This document shows positions 25,749 through 34,850 of a stretch of 64,000 nucleotides of DNA, in pieces. The notes under the pieces are model-generated. The model saw only the letters and a list, made by a program, of their open reading frames with translations, made no database searches and had not been told where the DNA came from. The stretch is from positions 15,753 to 79,752 of the forward strand of contig NZ_LLZG01000220.1 of NCBI RefSeq assembly GCF_001509475.1, read 5' to 3'. The translations under genes and the position numbers were made by a program. This DNA is from Streptomyces regalis (GTDB taxonomy: Bacteria > Actinomycetota > Actinomycetes > Streptomycetales > Streptomycetaceae). How positions within the stretch are numbered: position 1 is the first letter of the stretch; each line of letters starts with the position of its first letter.

Positions 25749-26629
25749 GCAGGGTGAGCCTCGAAGGCCAGGTCGCCGTCGTCACCGGGGCGGCGCGGGG
25801 CGTCGGTGAGCTGCTCGCCCGCAAGCTCTCCGCGCGCGGTGCGAAGGTGGCACTCGTCGGGCTGGAGCCGGACGCCCTCAAGCAGGTCTCCGAACGGCTG
25901 CACAGCGACAGCGACCACTGGTACGCCGACGTCACGGATCACGAGGCGATGGCCCGGGTGGCGCGGGAGGTCAAGGAGCGGTTCGGGAAGGTCGACATCG
26001 TCGTCGCCAATGCCGGTGTCGCGACCGGCGGGCCGTTCGCCGACTCCGATCCGGAGGCGTGGCGGCGGGTCATCGAGGTCAATCTGATCGGGTCGGCGGT
26101 GACGGCGCGGGCGTTTTTGCCGGTGCTGATGGAGAGCCGGGGGTATCTGCTCCAGATCGCCTCGCTCGCGGCGATCACTCCGGCGCCGATGATGACCGCG
26201 TACTGTGCGTCCAAGTCCGGTGTGGAGGCGTACGCGCACAGTCTGCGGGCCGAAGTCGGCTACCAGGGCGTCCGGGTGGGGGTCGGGTATCTGTCCTGGA
26301 CCGACACCGATATGGTGCGCGGGGCCGATCAGGACGACGTCATGCGGGAGTTGCGGAAACGGCTGCCCTGGCCGTCCAACAAGACCTATCCGCTGGGGCC
26401 GGCGGTCGACCGGATCGTGGCCGGCATCGAGCGGCGGTCGAGCCATGTGTACGGGCAGTGGTGGCTGCGCGGGATGCAGGGCGTGCGCGGGTATCTGCCG
26501 GGGATCATCGGGACCGTGGGGCAACGGGAGATGCAGCGGTTCGCCGGGCGGCTGGCGGGGATGCGGACGGGGCTGGTCGGGGCGGGGGGCGCCGCCGATG
26601 AGCAGGAGAGGACTACACGGCGTAACTGA
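25745..26629 (+). CDS. SDR family oxidoreductase
   Basis: A 294-aa short-chain dehydrogenase. Cofactor loop T-G-A-A-R-G-V-G at residues ~14-21, N-A-G near 88, catalytic Ser in I-A-S-L-A-A and Y-C-A-S-K near 155-160, plus a C-terminal extension (~residues 245-294) with a hydrophobic patch G-Y-L-P-G-I-I-G-T-V. ATG overlaps the hydrolase stop (ATGA). It probably supplies or consumes the carbonyl substrate of the monooxygenase. Confidence 0.9.
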   Translation: MSRVSLEGQVAVVTGAARGVGELLARKLSARGAKVALVGLEPDALKQVSERLHSDSDHWYADVTDHEAMARVAREVKERFGKVDIVVANAGVATGGPFADSDPEAWRRVIEVNLIGSAVTARAFLPVLMESRGYLLQIASLAAITPAPMMTAYCASKSGVEAYAHSLRAEVGYQGVRVGVGYLSWTDTDMVRGADQDDVMRELRKRLPWPSNKTYPLGPAVDRIVAGIERRSSHVYGQWWLRGMQGVRGYLPGIIGTVGQREMQRFAGRLAGMRTGLVGAGGAADEQERTTRRN

Positions 26630-26669
26630 TCGACATGCGGGGGGTTATCGCCCGTGTGAATCTGGTCGA

Positions 26670-26686
26670 GGCCCCACCGAGGGGCC
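26670..26686 (+). terminator. Hairpin after the monooxygenase operon
   Basis: GGCCCC-ACCGA-GGGGCC, 41 nt past the SDR stop; short but perfect. Confidence 0.5.
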
Positions 26687-26718
26687 AATCCCCCCACTCA
26701 CTACGGGAGTGAACCCAC

Positions 26719-26889
26719 ATGGGCATGAAGGACCAGTTCCAGGACAAGTCGGAACAGATGAAGCAGAAGGCCCAGCAGGCCAAGGAGCAGGCGCAGCAGC
26801 GTGGGCGCCAGCGGCCGCAGCGGGACGAGGAGAGCGAGCGGTCGCTTCGTGAGGAGCGGGAGCGGCTTGACCAGGACTACGACGCGTAG
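26719..26889 (+). CDS. Small highly charged Gln/Lys/Arg-rich protein
   Basis: A 56-aa hydrophilic protein starting M-G-M-K-D-Q-F-Q-D-K, then Q-A-K-E-Q-A-Q-Q-R-G, and ending E-R-L-D-Q-D-Y-D-A. It is almost certainly helical and has no hydrophobic core. ATG 26719 follows GGGAG by 9 nt. It resembles small conserved Streptomyces proteins of unknown role (CsbD-like stress proteins have similar composition). The composition also allows a disordered hydrophilin role. Its ribosome site lies in a small hairpin, CACTC...GAGTG. Confidence 0.7.
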   Translation: MGMKDQFQDKSEQMKQKAQQAKEQAQQRGRQRPQRDEESERSLREERERLDQDYDA

Positions 26890-26995
26890 CCGCTGCGCTT
26901 GGCTTTAGCCGTTGACGCGGGGTGCCCCCTTCCTCTTGGTGGGTGCCCCGCGTTTGCGTTGCCGTTGGGGGGTTTGTTGTCGGGTGCGGGTCGGT

Positions 26996-27088
26996 GGGGG
27001 CTTGTCGCGCAGTTCCCCGCGCCCCTTGGGGCGTTGTCGTCGCGCCCGCGCGGCGGAGCCGCAAATTGATGCAGCCCCGCGCCCCTGG
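26996..27088. repeat. Dispersed intergenic repeat, copy 1
   Basis: A GC-rich palindromic block between the small protein gene and the protease stop. Its core 27041-27086 matches 63601-63646 at the far end of the window except for an 8-base centre. It also contains GCAGTTCCCCGCGCCCC. This type of block is common between Streptomyces genes. The rest of 26890-27135 holds nothing else that I can support. Confidence 0.75.
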
Positions 27089-27135
27089 GTGGGCTGTCCT
27101 GCCGCGTCTCAAGAGCCAAGAGCAACTGCCTTGCC

Positions 27136-30100
27136 TTAAGAGCGTGGAGGGAGGTTTGGTCTTGAGCGGTTTGGGACGTGGGCGTAGTCGGGGGGTGTTG
27201 CCGGGGGGTTTGTCTCCAGTAGTTTCAGGGCTAGTTCCACTGCGTCGGTCAGTTGGGCGTGGCGGCCCTCGGCCCAGTCCAGGGGGGTGCGGAGGACCTC
27301 GACGTCTGGGGTTACGCCCTTGTTTTCGATGGACCAGCCGTAGGCGTCGAACCAGGCCGCGTTCATCGGGACCGTGATCACCGTGCCGTCGCCGAGGCGG
27401 TGGCGGCCGGTCATGCCGACGACTCCGCCCCAGGTGCGTTGGCCGACGACCGGGCCCAGCTTGAGGAGCTTGAAGGCGGCCGTGATCATGTCGCCGTCCG
27501 AGGAGGTGGCCTCGTCCGCGAGGGCGACGACCGGGCCGCGCGGGGCGTTGGACGCGTACGACACGGGCTGGGCGTTGCGGGTGAGGTCCCAGCCGAGGAT
27601 CGTGCGGGTCAGCTTCTCCACGACCAGTTCGCTGATGTGGCCGCCCGCGTTGCCGCGTACGTCGACGATCAGTGCGGGGCGTGACATCTCCATCCGCAGG
27701 TCCCGGTTGAACTGGGCCCAGCCCGAGCCGCCCATGTCCGGGATGTGCAGGTAGCCGCAGCGGCCGCCGCTCAACTCCCGTACGACGTCGCGGCGTTTGG
27801 CGACCCAGTCCTGGTAGCGGAGCGGGCGCTCGTCGATCAGGGGGACCACTGCCACCCGCCGTGCCCGGCCTGCCTCGCCCTCGGCCGGGGTGAACGTCAG
27901 CTCCACCGTCGTGCCGCCGGAGCCGGCCAGGAGGGGGTACGGGCCTGCGGTCGGGTCCACGGGCCTGCCGTCGACGTGGGTGAGCACCGCGCCTTCCCGG
28001 ATGCCGGTGCCCGCCAGCGGGGAGCGGGCCTTGGAGTCGGACGATTCGCCGGGAAGGATGCGCTTGACCATCCAGCCCTCGTCCCTGCGGACGAAGTTGG
28101 CGCCCAGCAGGCCCTGCCAGCGCTGGTAGTGCGCCGGGCCCTCGTTGCGGCGGGCGGCGGCGACGTACGCGTGTGAGGTGCCCAGTTCGCCCAGTACCTC
28201 GCGGAGCAGGTCCGCGAACTCGTCGGGGGAGGCGACGCGTTCGACCAGGGGGCGGTACTGGTCGAGGACCGCGTCCCAGTCGATGCCGCACATCTGCGGC
28301 TCCCAGAAGTACGCCCTGATCAGCCGGCCCGCCTCCGCGTACGACTGCCTCCACTCCGCCGTCGGGTCCACCTCGTGCAGGATGCGGCGCAGATCGATCC
28401 ACACCGTCGTGTCGCTGTCGCCGGACTCGGAGGCCGGGACCGCCCGCAACTCGCCCTCGTCGACCAGGACCAGGCGGGACCCGTCGCCGCTCACCGCGAA
28501 CCAGTCCAGGTGGTCGACGAGTTCGGACTTCTTCGCCTTGCTGATGTTGAAGTGTTCGAGGGTCGGCCGCCCCGTCATGTCGTCCGGGTTGGCGAAGGTC
28601 TCGCCCAGCGCGCCCGAGATCGGCCAGCGCAGCCAGACCAGTCCACCGCCCGCGACCGGGTGCAGCGCGGAGTACTTGGAGGCGGTGACCGGGAAGGGGG
28701 TGACCCTGCTCTCCAGGCCCTCCACCTCGACGGTCGTCGTACCGGCGTCCCCGCCCTCCTCTTCCTCCACCGGGTCCAGCCCGCCGGCGGCCGGCCGGCC
28801 CTCGGGGTTCAGGGCGAAGGGCGAGGGGGTCGCGGAGGACAGGGGGACCAGGTAGGGGCGGCAGCCGAGTGGGAAGGAGAGGTCGCCGGTGTGGACGTCG
28901 TAGACCGGGTCGAAGCCTCGCCAGGAGAGGAAGGCCAAGTAGCGGCCGTCCCGGGTGAACACCGGGTTCTCGTCCTCGAAGCGGCCGTTGGTGACGTCGA
29001 CGATCAGGCTGTCCTTGATGCGGGCCAGCTTGATCTGGCGAAGGGAGCGGCCGATCCCCGGATGCGACCACGTCAGCCACGTCCCGTCCGGGGAGAAGGC
29101 CAGGTCCCTTACCGGGCCGTTGATCGACCGGATCAGCTCCGTGACCTCGCCGCCCGAGTCCTCGGTTGCGTCGATGAGCAGGAGCCGGCCGTCGTGCGAG
29201 GCGATCGCGAGCCGCTCGCCCTTCGGGTCGGCGACCATCTCCAGGACCCGGCCCAGCTCGCCCGAGGCCAGTCGGCGCGGCTCGCGGTCGCCCGTCGCCC
29301 GCGGCAGATAGGCGATCTCGATGGCGTCCTCGCCCTCCGCGTCCGTCACATACGCGACCTGGCCGACCGAGCCGAGCATCTCGGGCAGCCGGACCCGTAC
29401 GCCGGGCGTGTCGGTCATCGTGCGGGCCGGGCCGTCCCGGTGGGTCGCCCAGTAAAGGCTGCCCCGTACGACGACGGCGCTCGCGCGACCCGTCTCGTCG
29501 ACGGAGATGCCGTCGATGTGCTGGGCGGCGGGCACCTGGTACGTACGGCGTCCCGCGCGCGGCCCGCTCAGCCGTACGTCGAGCCGGCGGGGCTCGGAGT
29601 GGGCGGCGAGGTCGTCCACGATCCACAGGTCGCCCGCGCACTGGTACACCACCCGGGTGCCGTCACTGGAGGCGTGCCGGGCGTAGAAGGCGTCGTGGTC
29701 GGTGTGGCGGCGCAGGTCGGAGCCGTCGTGGGCGCAGGAGTAGAGGTTGCCGACGCCCTCGTGGTCGGAGAGGAAGGCGATACGGCCGCCGACGAACATG
29801 GGGGAGTGGAGGTGGCCGCCGATGTCCGGGAGCAGGCGTTCGCCGTGCAGCCAGAGGCGGCCCATCGCCCCGCCCCGGTAGCGCTTCCAGGCGGCCGGTT
29901 CGTGGGGTGGGGTGCCGGTCAGGAGCAGGGTTTTTCGCTCGCCGTCGAGGTCGGCGACCTGGATGTCGGAGCACGGGCCCCAGGGGAGCTTGCGGCCGGG
30001 GTCGCCGCCGAGGCTGACCTTGTAGGCCCAGGTGAAGTGGGAGAAGGGCTCGCCGTGGGAGGCGACGGCGAGGATGATGCCGTCGGGTGTCCAGCCGCAC

Positions 30101-30369
30101 ACCTGGGTGTCCGCCGACCCCCAGTGGGTGAGCTGGCTGCCGGGTCCGCCGTCCACCGGGACCAGGTGGATCTCGGGGACCAGACTGCGCCAGCTCGTGT
30201 ACGCGATGTGCCGGCCGTCGGGGGAGAAGCGGGGGTGGCCGGTCTTGGTGCGGTCCACGGTGAGGCGCCAGGCGCGGCCCGGACCGTCGAGGGGGGCCAG
30301 CCACAGGTCGTCCTCGGCCACGAAGCACAGCAGATCGCCGCTCAGATGCGGTAGGCGCAGGTAGCTCAC
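27136..30369 (-). CDS. Tricorn-like protease (S41 family)
   Basis: A 1077-aa homologue of the tricorn core protease, which trims peptides released by the proteasome. The N-terminal two-thirds are WD40-like/beta-propeller blades (repeats such as F-S-P-D-G-R-H-I-A-Y). A PDZ-like region (GAVLTHVDGRPVDP) follows, then the S41 catalytic domain with V-R-G-N-A-G-G near residue 906 and S-S-D-G-D-M near 955, the nucleophile Ser. GTG 30369 gives M-S-Y-L-R-L-P-H-L; its GGGGAG is too close for a normal ribosome site and AAGCAT sits 6 nt upstream, so it may be leaderless. Length matches family (~1070). Confidence 0.92.
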   Translation of the reverse strand: MSYLRLPHLSGDLLCFVAEDDLWLAPLDGPGRAWRLTVDRTKTGHPRFSPDGRHIAYTSWRSLVPEIHLVPVDGGPGSQLTHWGSADTQVCGWTPDGIILAVASHGEPFSHFTWAYKVSLGGDPGRKLPWGPCSDIQVADLDGERKTLLLTGTPPHEPAAWKRYRGGAMGRLWLHGERLLPDIGGHLHSPMFVGGRIAFLSDHEGVGNLYSCAHDGSDLRRHTDHDAFYARHASSDGTRVVYQCAGDLWIVDDLAAHSEPRRLDVRLSGPRAGRRTYQVPAAQHIDGISVDETGRASAVVVRGSLYWATHRDGPARTMTDTPGVRVRLPEMLGSVGQVAYVTDAEGEDAIEIAYLPRATGDREPRRLASGELGRVLEMVADPKGERLAIASHDGRLLLIDATEDSGGEVTELIRSINGPVRDLAFSPDGTWLTWSHPGIGRSLRQIKLARIKDSLIVDVTNGRFEDENPVFTRDGRYLAFLSWRGFDPVYDVHTGDLSFPLGCRPYLVPLSSATPSPFALNPEGRPAAGGLDPVEEEEGGDAGTTTVEVEGLESRVTPFPVTASKYSALHPVAGGGLVWLRWPISGALGETFANPDDMTGRPTLEHFNISKAKKSELVDHLDWFAVSGDGSRLVLVDEGELRAVPASESGDSDTTVWIDLRRILHEVDPTAEWRQSYAEAGRLIRAYFWEPQMCGIDWDAVLDQYRPLVERVASPDEFADLLREVLGELGTSHAYVAAARRNEGPAHYQRWQGLLGANFVRRDEGWMVKRILPGESSDSKARSPLAGTGIREGAVLTHVDGRPVDPTAGPYPLLAGSGGTTVELTFTPAEGEAGRARRVAVVPLIDERPLRYQDWVAKRRDVVRELSGGRCGYLHIPDMGGSGWAQFNRDLRMEMSRPALIVDVRGNAGGHISELVVEKLTRTILGWDLTRNAQPVSYASNAPRGPVVALADEATSSDGDMITAAFKLLKLGPVVGQRTWGGVVGMTGRHRLGDGTVITVPMNAAWFDAYGWSIENKGVTPDVEVLRTPLDWAEGRHAQLTDAVELALKLLETNPPATPPDYAHVPNRSRPNLPPRS

Positions 30370-30439
30370 CTCCCCATGCTTTTCCTGTGGACGAACCGGG
30401 GCAACTCGTGGCACAAGGTCTGGCGTGACCCAGAACACG

Positions 30440-30502
30440 AACGAAACCGTTTCGTTTCGCTGAGGAATGGGGTACCTTTCTTGGTGTACGAAACCGTATC
30501 GT
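30440..30502. promoter_or_regulatory. Twin operators of the TetR regulator
   Basis: AACGAAACCGTTTCGTT (30440-30456) is a perfect 8-bp inverted repeat with one central base. ACGAAACCGTATCGT (30488-30502) is the same site with one mismatch. They are 48 bp apart, between the protease and the TetR gene, so the regulator probably controls itself and possibly the protease. Confidence 0.65.
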
Positions 30503-30515
30503 TCGGAGTGGGAAG

Positions 30516-31127
30516 GTGAGTACGGTGACCGAGGCCGCAACCGCGCGTCGCAGCCGCATCAGCCCCGAGCGTGAGGCCGAGTTGTACGAGGCCGTGCTCG
30601 ACCTGCTCCGGGAGGTCGGCTACGACGCCCTCACCATGGACGCCGTGGCGGCCCGCACCCGGTCCAGCAAGGCGACGCTCTACCGCCAGTGGGGCGGCAA
30701 GGCCGAGCTGGTGGTGAAGGCCATCCGGCACAACAAGCCCGGCAAGGACATCGGCGAGGTCGACACCGGGTCGCTCCGCGGCGACTTCCACGCGCTCATG
30801 GCGCATGTGGACGACGCCGAGATGGAGCAGAACAGCGCGCTGATGCGCGGGCTGGCCATGGCGATGCACGCGAACCCGGACCTGCACCGGGAGTTCCGGA
30901 GCCAGATCGTCGAACCGGAGATCGTGCAATTCCGCCGTGTGCTGGAGCGCGCCGTCGACCGGGGTGAGGTCCGTGCGGACTGCCCGGCGCTGGACTTCGT
31001 GGTGCACATGATGTTCGGCGCGTTCGTGACCTGCACGATCCTCGACGAGAGGCCGCCGACGCGGGCCTTCCTCACCTCGTACATCGACGCCGTGGTCCTC
31101 CCCGCCCTCGGCGTGCCCGTCAACTGA
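30516..31127 (+). CDS. TetR family transcriptional regulator
   Basis: A 203-aa repressor. The N-terminal helix-turn-helix spans ~residues 17-62 (L-L-R-E-V-G-Y-D-A-L-T-M-D-A-V-A-A-R then S-S-K-A-T-L-Y-R-Q-W), with a C-terminal ligand domain of the TetR_C type. GTG 30516 has GGAG 7 nt upstream; GTG 30525 is an alternative. It is next to an MMPL exporter, a very common repressor/exporter pairing. The ligand is unknown. Confidence 0.9.
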   Translation: MSTVTEAATARRSRISPEREAELYEAVLDLLREVGYDALTMDAVAARTRSSKATLYRQWGGKAELVVKAIRHNKPGKDIGEVDTGSLRGDFHALMAHVDDAEMEQNSALMRGLAMAMHANPDLHREFRSQIVEPEIVQFRRVLERAVDRGEVRADCPALDFVVHMMFGAFVTCTILDERPPTRAFLTSYIDAVVLPALGVPVN

Positions 31128-31191
31128 CAAGTCCTCTCACCGACAAGTCCCCTCAGCTGGCGAGTCCCCTCGGCTGACGGGTTCCCCGAGC
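31124..31191 (+). repeat. Four-copy 17-bp tandem repeat spanning the tetR stop codon
   Basis: Four adjacent 17-mers (31124-31140, 31141-31157, 31158-31174, 31175-31191) share the pattern c-t/g-g-a-c-a-a-g-t-c-c-c-c-t-c. The first contains the TetR TGA stop. The copies are diverged but in exact 17-bp register. Confidence 0.75.
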
Positions 31192-31281
31192 AAGCCCTCC
31201 ACCTGACGTAACCGCTCACGTCGTCGGGCTGATCACCCCTGCCCAAGTACCGACCCCACGACCTGACCGGGAGACGCCTCC

Positions 31282-33513
31282 GTGGCCACGTTCCTGTACA
31301 AACTCGGCCGACTCGCCTTCAGGCGACGGCACTTCGTCGTCCTCATATGGGTCGCGCTGCTCACCCTCGCGGGCGTCGGCGCGGCCAGCGCACCCAGCGC
31401 CGGATCCAGCTCCTTCTCCATCCCCGGCACCGAGGCGCAGAAGGCCTTCGACCTGCTGGAACAGCGCTTCCCGGGCAGCAGCGCGGACGGAGCGACCGCC
31501 CGTGTCGTCTTCAAGGCGCCGAGCGGCGAGAAGATGACCGATGCCGACAACAAGGCGACCGTCGAGGAGACCGTCAGGGAGCTGTCCAACGGCTCCGAGG
31601 TCGTCTCCGTCGCCGACCCGTACACGGCGAACGCCGTCAGCCGGGACGGCACGGTCGCGTACGCCTCGGTGTCCTACAAGGTCGCCGGCCCGGAGCTTCA
31701 GGACAGCACCCGGGACGCCCTGGACGAGGCCGCGCAGGACGCGCGGGACGCGGGGCTGACCGTCGAAGTCGGCGGTGACGCGCTCCAGACGGTCGCGGAG
31801 GCCGGGGCCGGCGAGATCGTCGGCATCGCCATCGCCGCGATCGTCCTCGTCATCACCCTGGGCTCGCTGGTCGCGGCCGGGCTGCCGCTGCTGACGGCGA
31901 TGATCGGCGTGGGTATCGGCGTCTCCGTCATCACCGCCCTCGCCAGCACTCTGGAGCTGGGCTCGACCACGTCCACCCTGGCGGTGATGATCGGCCTCGC
32001 GGTCGGCATCGACTACGCCCTGTTCATCGTCTCCCGCTACCGGGGTGAGTTGGCCGAGGGCCGTGATCGCGAGGAGGCGGTCGGACGGGCCACCGGCACG
32101 GCGGGCTCCGCGGTGGTCTTCGCCGGCCTGACGGTCGTGATCGCCCTGGCCGGCCTCTCGGTCGTCAACGTCCCGATGCTGACCAAGATGGGCCTCGCGG
32201 CGGCGGGCACGGTCGTCATCGCCGTCCTGATCGCCCTGACCATGATCCCGGCGCTGCTCGGCTACGCGGGCCGGAAGGTCCAGCCGACGGGTGAGAAGAG
32301 CAAGCTGTTCGGCCGCCGGAAGGCATCGAAGAGCCCGGAGGCAGCGGCCAAGCCCAACATGGGCACCCGCTGGGCGAGTTTCGTCGTCCGCCGTCCCGTC
32401 GCCGTCCTGCTCCTCGGCGTGGTCGGCCTGGGCGCCCTCGCGGCCCCGGTCACCTCGATGGAACTGGGTCTGCCCGACGACGGCACACAGCCGACGTCCA
32501 CCACGCAGCGCCGCGCCTACGACATCCTCTCGGAGGGCTTCGGCCCCGGTTTCAACGGCCCGTTGATGATCGTGGGCGACGCCAGGGCGAGCGACGACCC
32601 GCAGGCTGCCGCCACGACGGTGGCCGACAAGATCAAGGGCCTGGACGACGTCGCGGCGGTGACCCCGGCGCAACTCAACAAGGCCGGGGACACCTTCATC
32701 ATCACCGTCATCCCGGACTCCAAGCCCGCCTCGACACAGACCGAGGACCTGGTCCACGTCATCCGTGACACCGGTGCCGACATCAAGGCCGACACGGACG
32801 CGGAGGTGCTCGTCACCGGCCAGACGGCCATGAACATCGACTTCTCGCAGCGGATGAACGACGCGCTGATCCCCTACCTGGGTCTCGTCGTCGGCCTCGC
32901 CTTCCTCCTGCTGATCCTGGTCTTCCGCTCGATCCTGGTCCCCCTCAAGGCGGCCCTCGGCTTCCTGCTGAGCGTGCTCGCCGCGCTGGGCGCCGTCGTC
33001 GCGGTCTTCCAGTGGGGCTGGCTGTCCGGCCTGCTGGGCGTCGAGGAGACCGGCCCGATCATGTCGATGATGCCGATCTTCATGATCGGCGTGGTCTTCG
33101 GCCTGGCCATGGACTACGAGGTGTTCCTCGTGACGCGGATGCGCGAGGCGTACGTCCACGGCGAGAAGCCCAGTCAGGCCGTGGTGACCGGCTTCAGGCA
33201 CGGCGCCCGGGTGGTCACGGCCGCGGCGATCATCATGATGGCGGTCTTCGCGGGCTTCATCACCTCCAGCGAGTCCATGGTCAAGATGATCGGCTTCGGC
33301 CTGGCGATCGCGGTCTTCTTCGACGCCTTCGTCGTGCGGATGGCCATCGTCCCGGCGGTCCTGGCCCTGCTCGGCAAGAAGGCCTGGTGGCTCCCGAAGT
33401 GGCTGGACCGCGCCCTGCCGAACGTGGACGTGGAGGGCGAGGGGCTGCGCACGGAGACCGAATCCGAGAAGGATGGGGATCCGGACGGGGACCGCGCCCT
33501 GGTGCGCGTCTGA
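31282..33513 (+). CDS. MMPL family RND-type transporter
   Basis: A 743-aa membrane exporter (MmpL/ActII-3 type) with 12 expected helices in two halves. Helix 1 is F-V-V-L-I-W-V-A-L-L-T-L-A-G-V. The first membrane block (GIAIAAIVLVITLGSLVAAG onward) contains V-G-I-D-Y-A-L-F, and the second block has F-G-L-A-M-D-Y-E-V-F. These Asp-Tyr pairs are the proton-relay motif of MMPL proteins. GTG 31282 is preceded by GGGAG. Substrates of this family include lipids and secondary metabolites; the adjacent TetR suggests induction by the substrate. Confidence 0.92.
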   Translation: MATFLYKLGRLAFRRRHFVVLIWVALLTLAGVGAASAPSAGSSSFSIPGTEAQKAFDLLEQRFPGSSADGATARVVFKAPSGEKMTDADNKATVEETVRELSNGSEVVSVADPYTANAVSRDGTVAYASVSYKVAGPELQDSTRDALDEAAQDARDAGLTVEVGGDALQTVAEAGAGEIVGIAIAAIVLVITLGSLVAAGLPLLTAMIGVGIGVSVITALASTLELGSTTSTLAVMIGLAVGIDYALFIVSRYRGELAEGRDREEAVGRATGTAGSAVVFAGLTVVIALAGLSVVNVPMLTKMGLAAAGTVVIAVLIALTMIPALLGYAGRKVQPTGEKSKLFGRRKASKSPEAAAKPNMGTRWASFVVRRPVAVLLLGVVGLGALAAPVTSMELGLPDDGTQPTSTTQRRAYDILSEGFGPGFNGPLMIVGDARASDDPQAAATTVADKIKGLDDVAAVTPAQLNKAGDTFIITVIPDSKPASTQTEDLVHVIRDTGADIKADTDAEVLVTGQTAMNIDFSQRMNDALIPYLGLVVGLAFLLLILVFRSILVPLKAALGFLLSVLAALGAVVAVFQWGWLSGLLGVEETGPIMSMMPIFMIGVVFGLAMDYEVFLVTRMREAYVHGEKPSQAVVTGFRHGARVVTAAAIIMMAVFAGFITSSESMVKMIGFGLAIAVFFDAFVVRMAIVPAVLALLGKKAWWLPKWLDRALPNVDVEGEGLRTETESEKDGDPDGDRALVRV

Positions 33514-33550
33514 CCGGCCACCGCTGAAGGACGACCATCGAAGCAGACCG

Positions 33551-33590
33551 GCCGGTGAGGGCTCCGTGGGGACGGGGCGCCCTCACCGGC
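33551..33590. terminator. Bidirectional terminator between MMPL and vapC
   Basis: GCCGGTGAGGGC (33551-33562) pairs perfectly with GCCCTCACCGGC (33579-33590), followed by TTCTTC, between convergent stops. Confidence 0.85.
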
Positions 33591-33594
33591 TTCT

Positions 33595-34011
33595 TCATAC
33601 GGGCGGGGCGAAGACACTTCGCTCGGTGACGTCCGTGAGGACGCGAGCGGCGGCACGGAAGTCGTTGTCGTCGTGCAGTACGACCAGGCCGTGATGGGCA
33701 GCGGTGGCACAGACCAGCCAGTCCACGGCGGAGAGGCTCTGGTGCTGCCCGCGCTGGGCGAGCCTGTGCTGCCCGGCCTCGATCCAGCGCCACGCGCCCT
33801 TGGGGACGGAGGCATCGGGATACAGCTCGGCGAACATCTCGGCCATGTCGTCGTACTCGTCGAGGTTGCGGGCCGACTGAAGGAATTCGGTGCGCTGGGC
33901 CGCACATGACCCGATAGCCCCGTCGTCCAGCTCGTGCGACCAGAGGTCGTTGAGCTTTCGGTCGCGTTGAAGCCGCCACACGGCGGTCGAGTCGGCGAGA
34001 TAGCGGATCAC
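33595..34011 (-). CDS. VapC-type PIN-domain toxin
   Basis: A 138-aa PIN ribonuclease. Acidic site residues: D in Y-L-A-D-S-T-A-V-W (residue 7), E in Q-R-T-E-F-L (about 41), D in S-A-V-D-W-L-V-C-A-T-A, and D-D in V-L-H-D-D-N-D-F. VapC toxins cleave tRNA or rRNA. The GTG start lies 2 nt after the antitoxin stop, giving a coupled operon. All active-site acids are present, so it is probably functional. Confidence 0.88.
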   Translation of the reverse strand: MIRYLADSTAVWRLQRDRKLNDLWSHELDDGAIGSCAAQRTEFLQSARNLDEYDDMAEMFAELYPDASVPKGAWRWIEAGQHRLAQRGQHQSLSAVDWLVCATAAHHGLVVLHDDNDFRAAARVLTDVTERSVFAPPV

Positions 34012-34013
34012 GG

Positions 34014-34262
34014 TCAGGCGATGTCCTTCTGCGTGTGCCCTGGGTCGACGGACCCCTTCTCCGCCGCGTGGCGCCGCCAGAAGGCGTCCTCATCCCACTG
34101 CTGGGCTCGCTCCAGGTGACGCAATCGGGCCTCGGTGCGTCGCCGACGCTCGGCGTACTCCCGCAGCGCCAGGTTGACCATTTCCTTCTTGGTCTTGGCG
34201 CCGGACAGCCTCATCGCCTCGGTGAGGGCTTCGTCGTCGATGTCGATCTGAGTTGCGGACAT
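34014..34262 (-). CDS. VapB-type antitoxin
   Basis: An 82-aa partner of the PIN toxin. N-terminal ribbon-helix-helix-like segment (T-Q-I-D-I-D-D-E-A-L-T-E-A-M then T-K-K-E-M-V-N-L-A-L-R-E-Y), then a charged C-terminal toxin-binding tail. ATG 34262 has GGAGG at 4 nt. It presumably represses its own operon together with the toxin. Confidence 0.88.
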   Translation of the reverse strand: MSATQIDIDDEALTEAMRLSGAKTKKEMVNLALREYAERRRRTEARLRHLERAQQWDEDAFWRRHAAEKGSVDPGHTQKDIA

Positions 34263-34305
34263 GGCACCTCCGTGAGATGTGCTTCATACAAAGGTAGCCC
34301 ATGAC

Positions 34306-34710
34306 TCATACATCGAGCTCAGCCCAGACCGTCTTGCGCGGGTACGGCCCCGGCGCCGCGTCCCACCGGTCGGCGAGCGCGTCCACGAGCAGCAGACCCC
34401 GGCCGGACGGAACGAGGCAGGGCAGACGGTCGGCACGGGTGTCCGTGACCTCGATGCGGAGGGTGTCGGCGACGACGTAGAGGGTCAGGCGGAAGTCGCG
34501 TCCCGCTACGCGGCCGTGGGTGGCGGCGTTGTTGGCCAGTTCGGCGACGATGTGCTCCGCCGGGTCCAACGCGGTCCCCCAGCTGCGGAGTTGCTCCCTG
34601 GCGAGGAGCCGGGCGAGGCGGGCGCCGCGGGGCGTGGGGGACAGCAGGACGCTGAAGTTGCGGATGGGGTGGGTGAGTTCGTTTTCAGGGGCAGACATCT
34701 CGCGGTTCAT
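34306..34710 (-). CDS. Anti-sigma-factor-like ATP-binding protein (RsbW/HATPase_c_2)
   Basis: A 134-aa GHKL ATPase domain with the N-box E-L-A-N-N-A-A-T-H-G near residue 62 and the G-box G-R-G-L-L-L-V-D-A near 107. Streptomyces encode dozens beside XRE/DUF397 pairs (whiJ-like loci). Here it is divergent from exactly such a pair and so probably belongs to it. The partner sigma factor or target is unknown. Confidence 0.85.
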   Translation of the reverse strand: MNREMSAPENELTHPIRNFSVLLSPTPRGARLARLLAREQLRSWGTALDPAEHIVAELANNAATHGRVAGRDFRLTLYVVADTLRIEVTDTRADRLPCLVPSGRGLLLVDALADRWDAAPGPYPRKTVWAELDV

Positions 34711-34850
34711 GTCACTCAGGGTGGCGTGATCGGTTTCCCTGGGTGAGTGATCGCAGCCGTGCGTAGCGGGACTGTCCCAGCTTTGTCTCGTGCTGTCTCG
34801 GCTGTCTCAGGGGTTGTACGGGTACGAGTGCGCGTCGGAGGTGGGTGACT

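Noticed and set aside
26645..29641. 998-codon minus-strand frame overlapping the tricorn protease
   Set aside because: Off-frame version of the same strand; Arg/Pro/Gly-rich, while the true frame carries propeller and S41 motifs.
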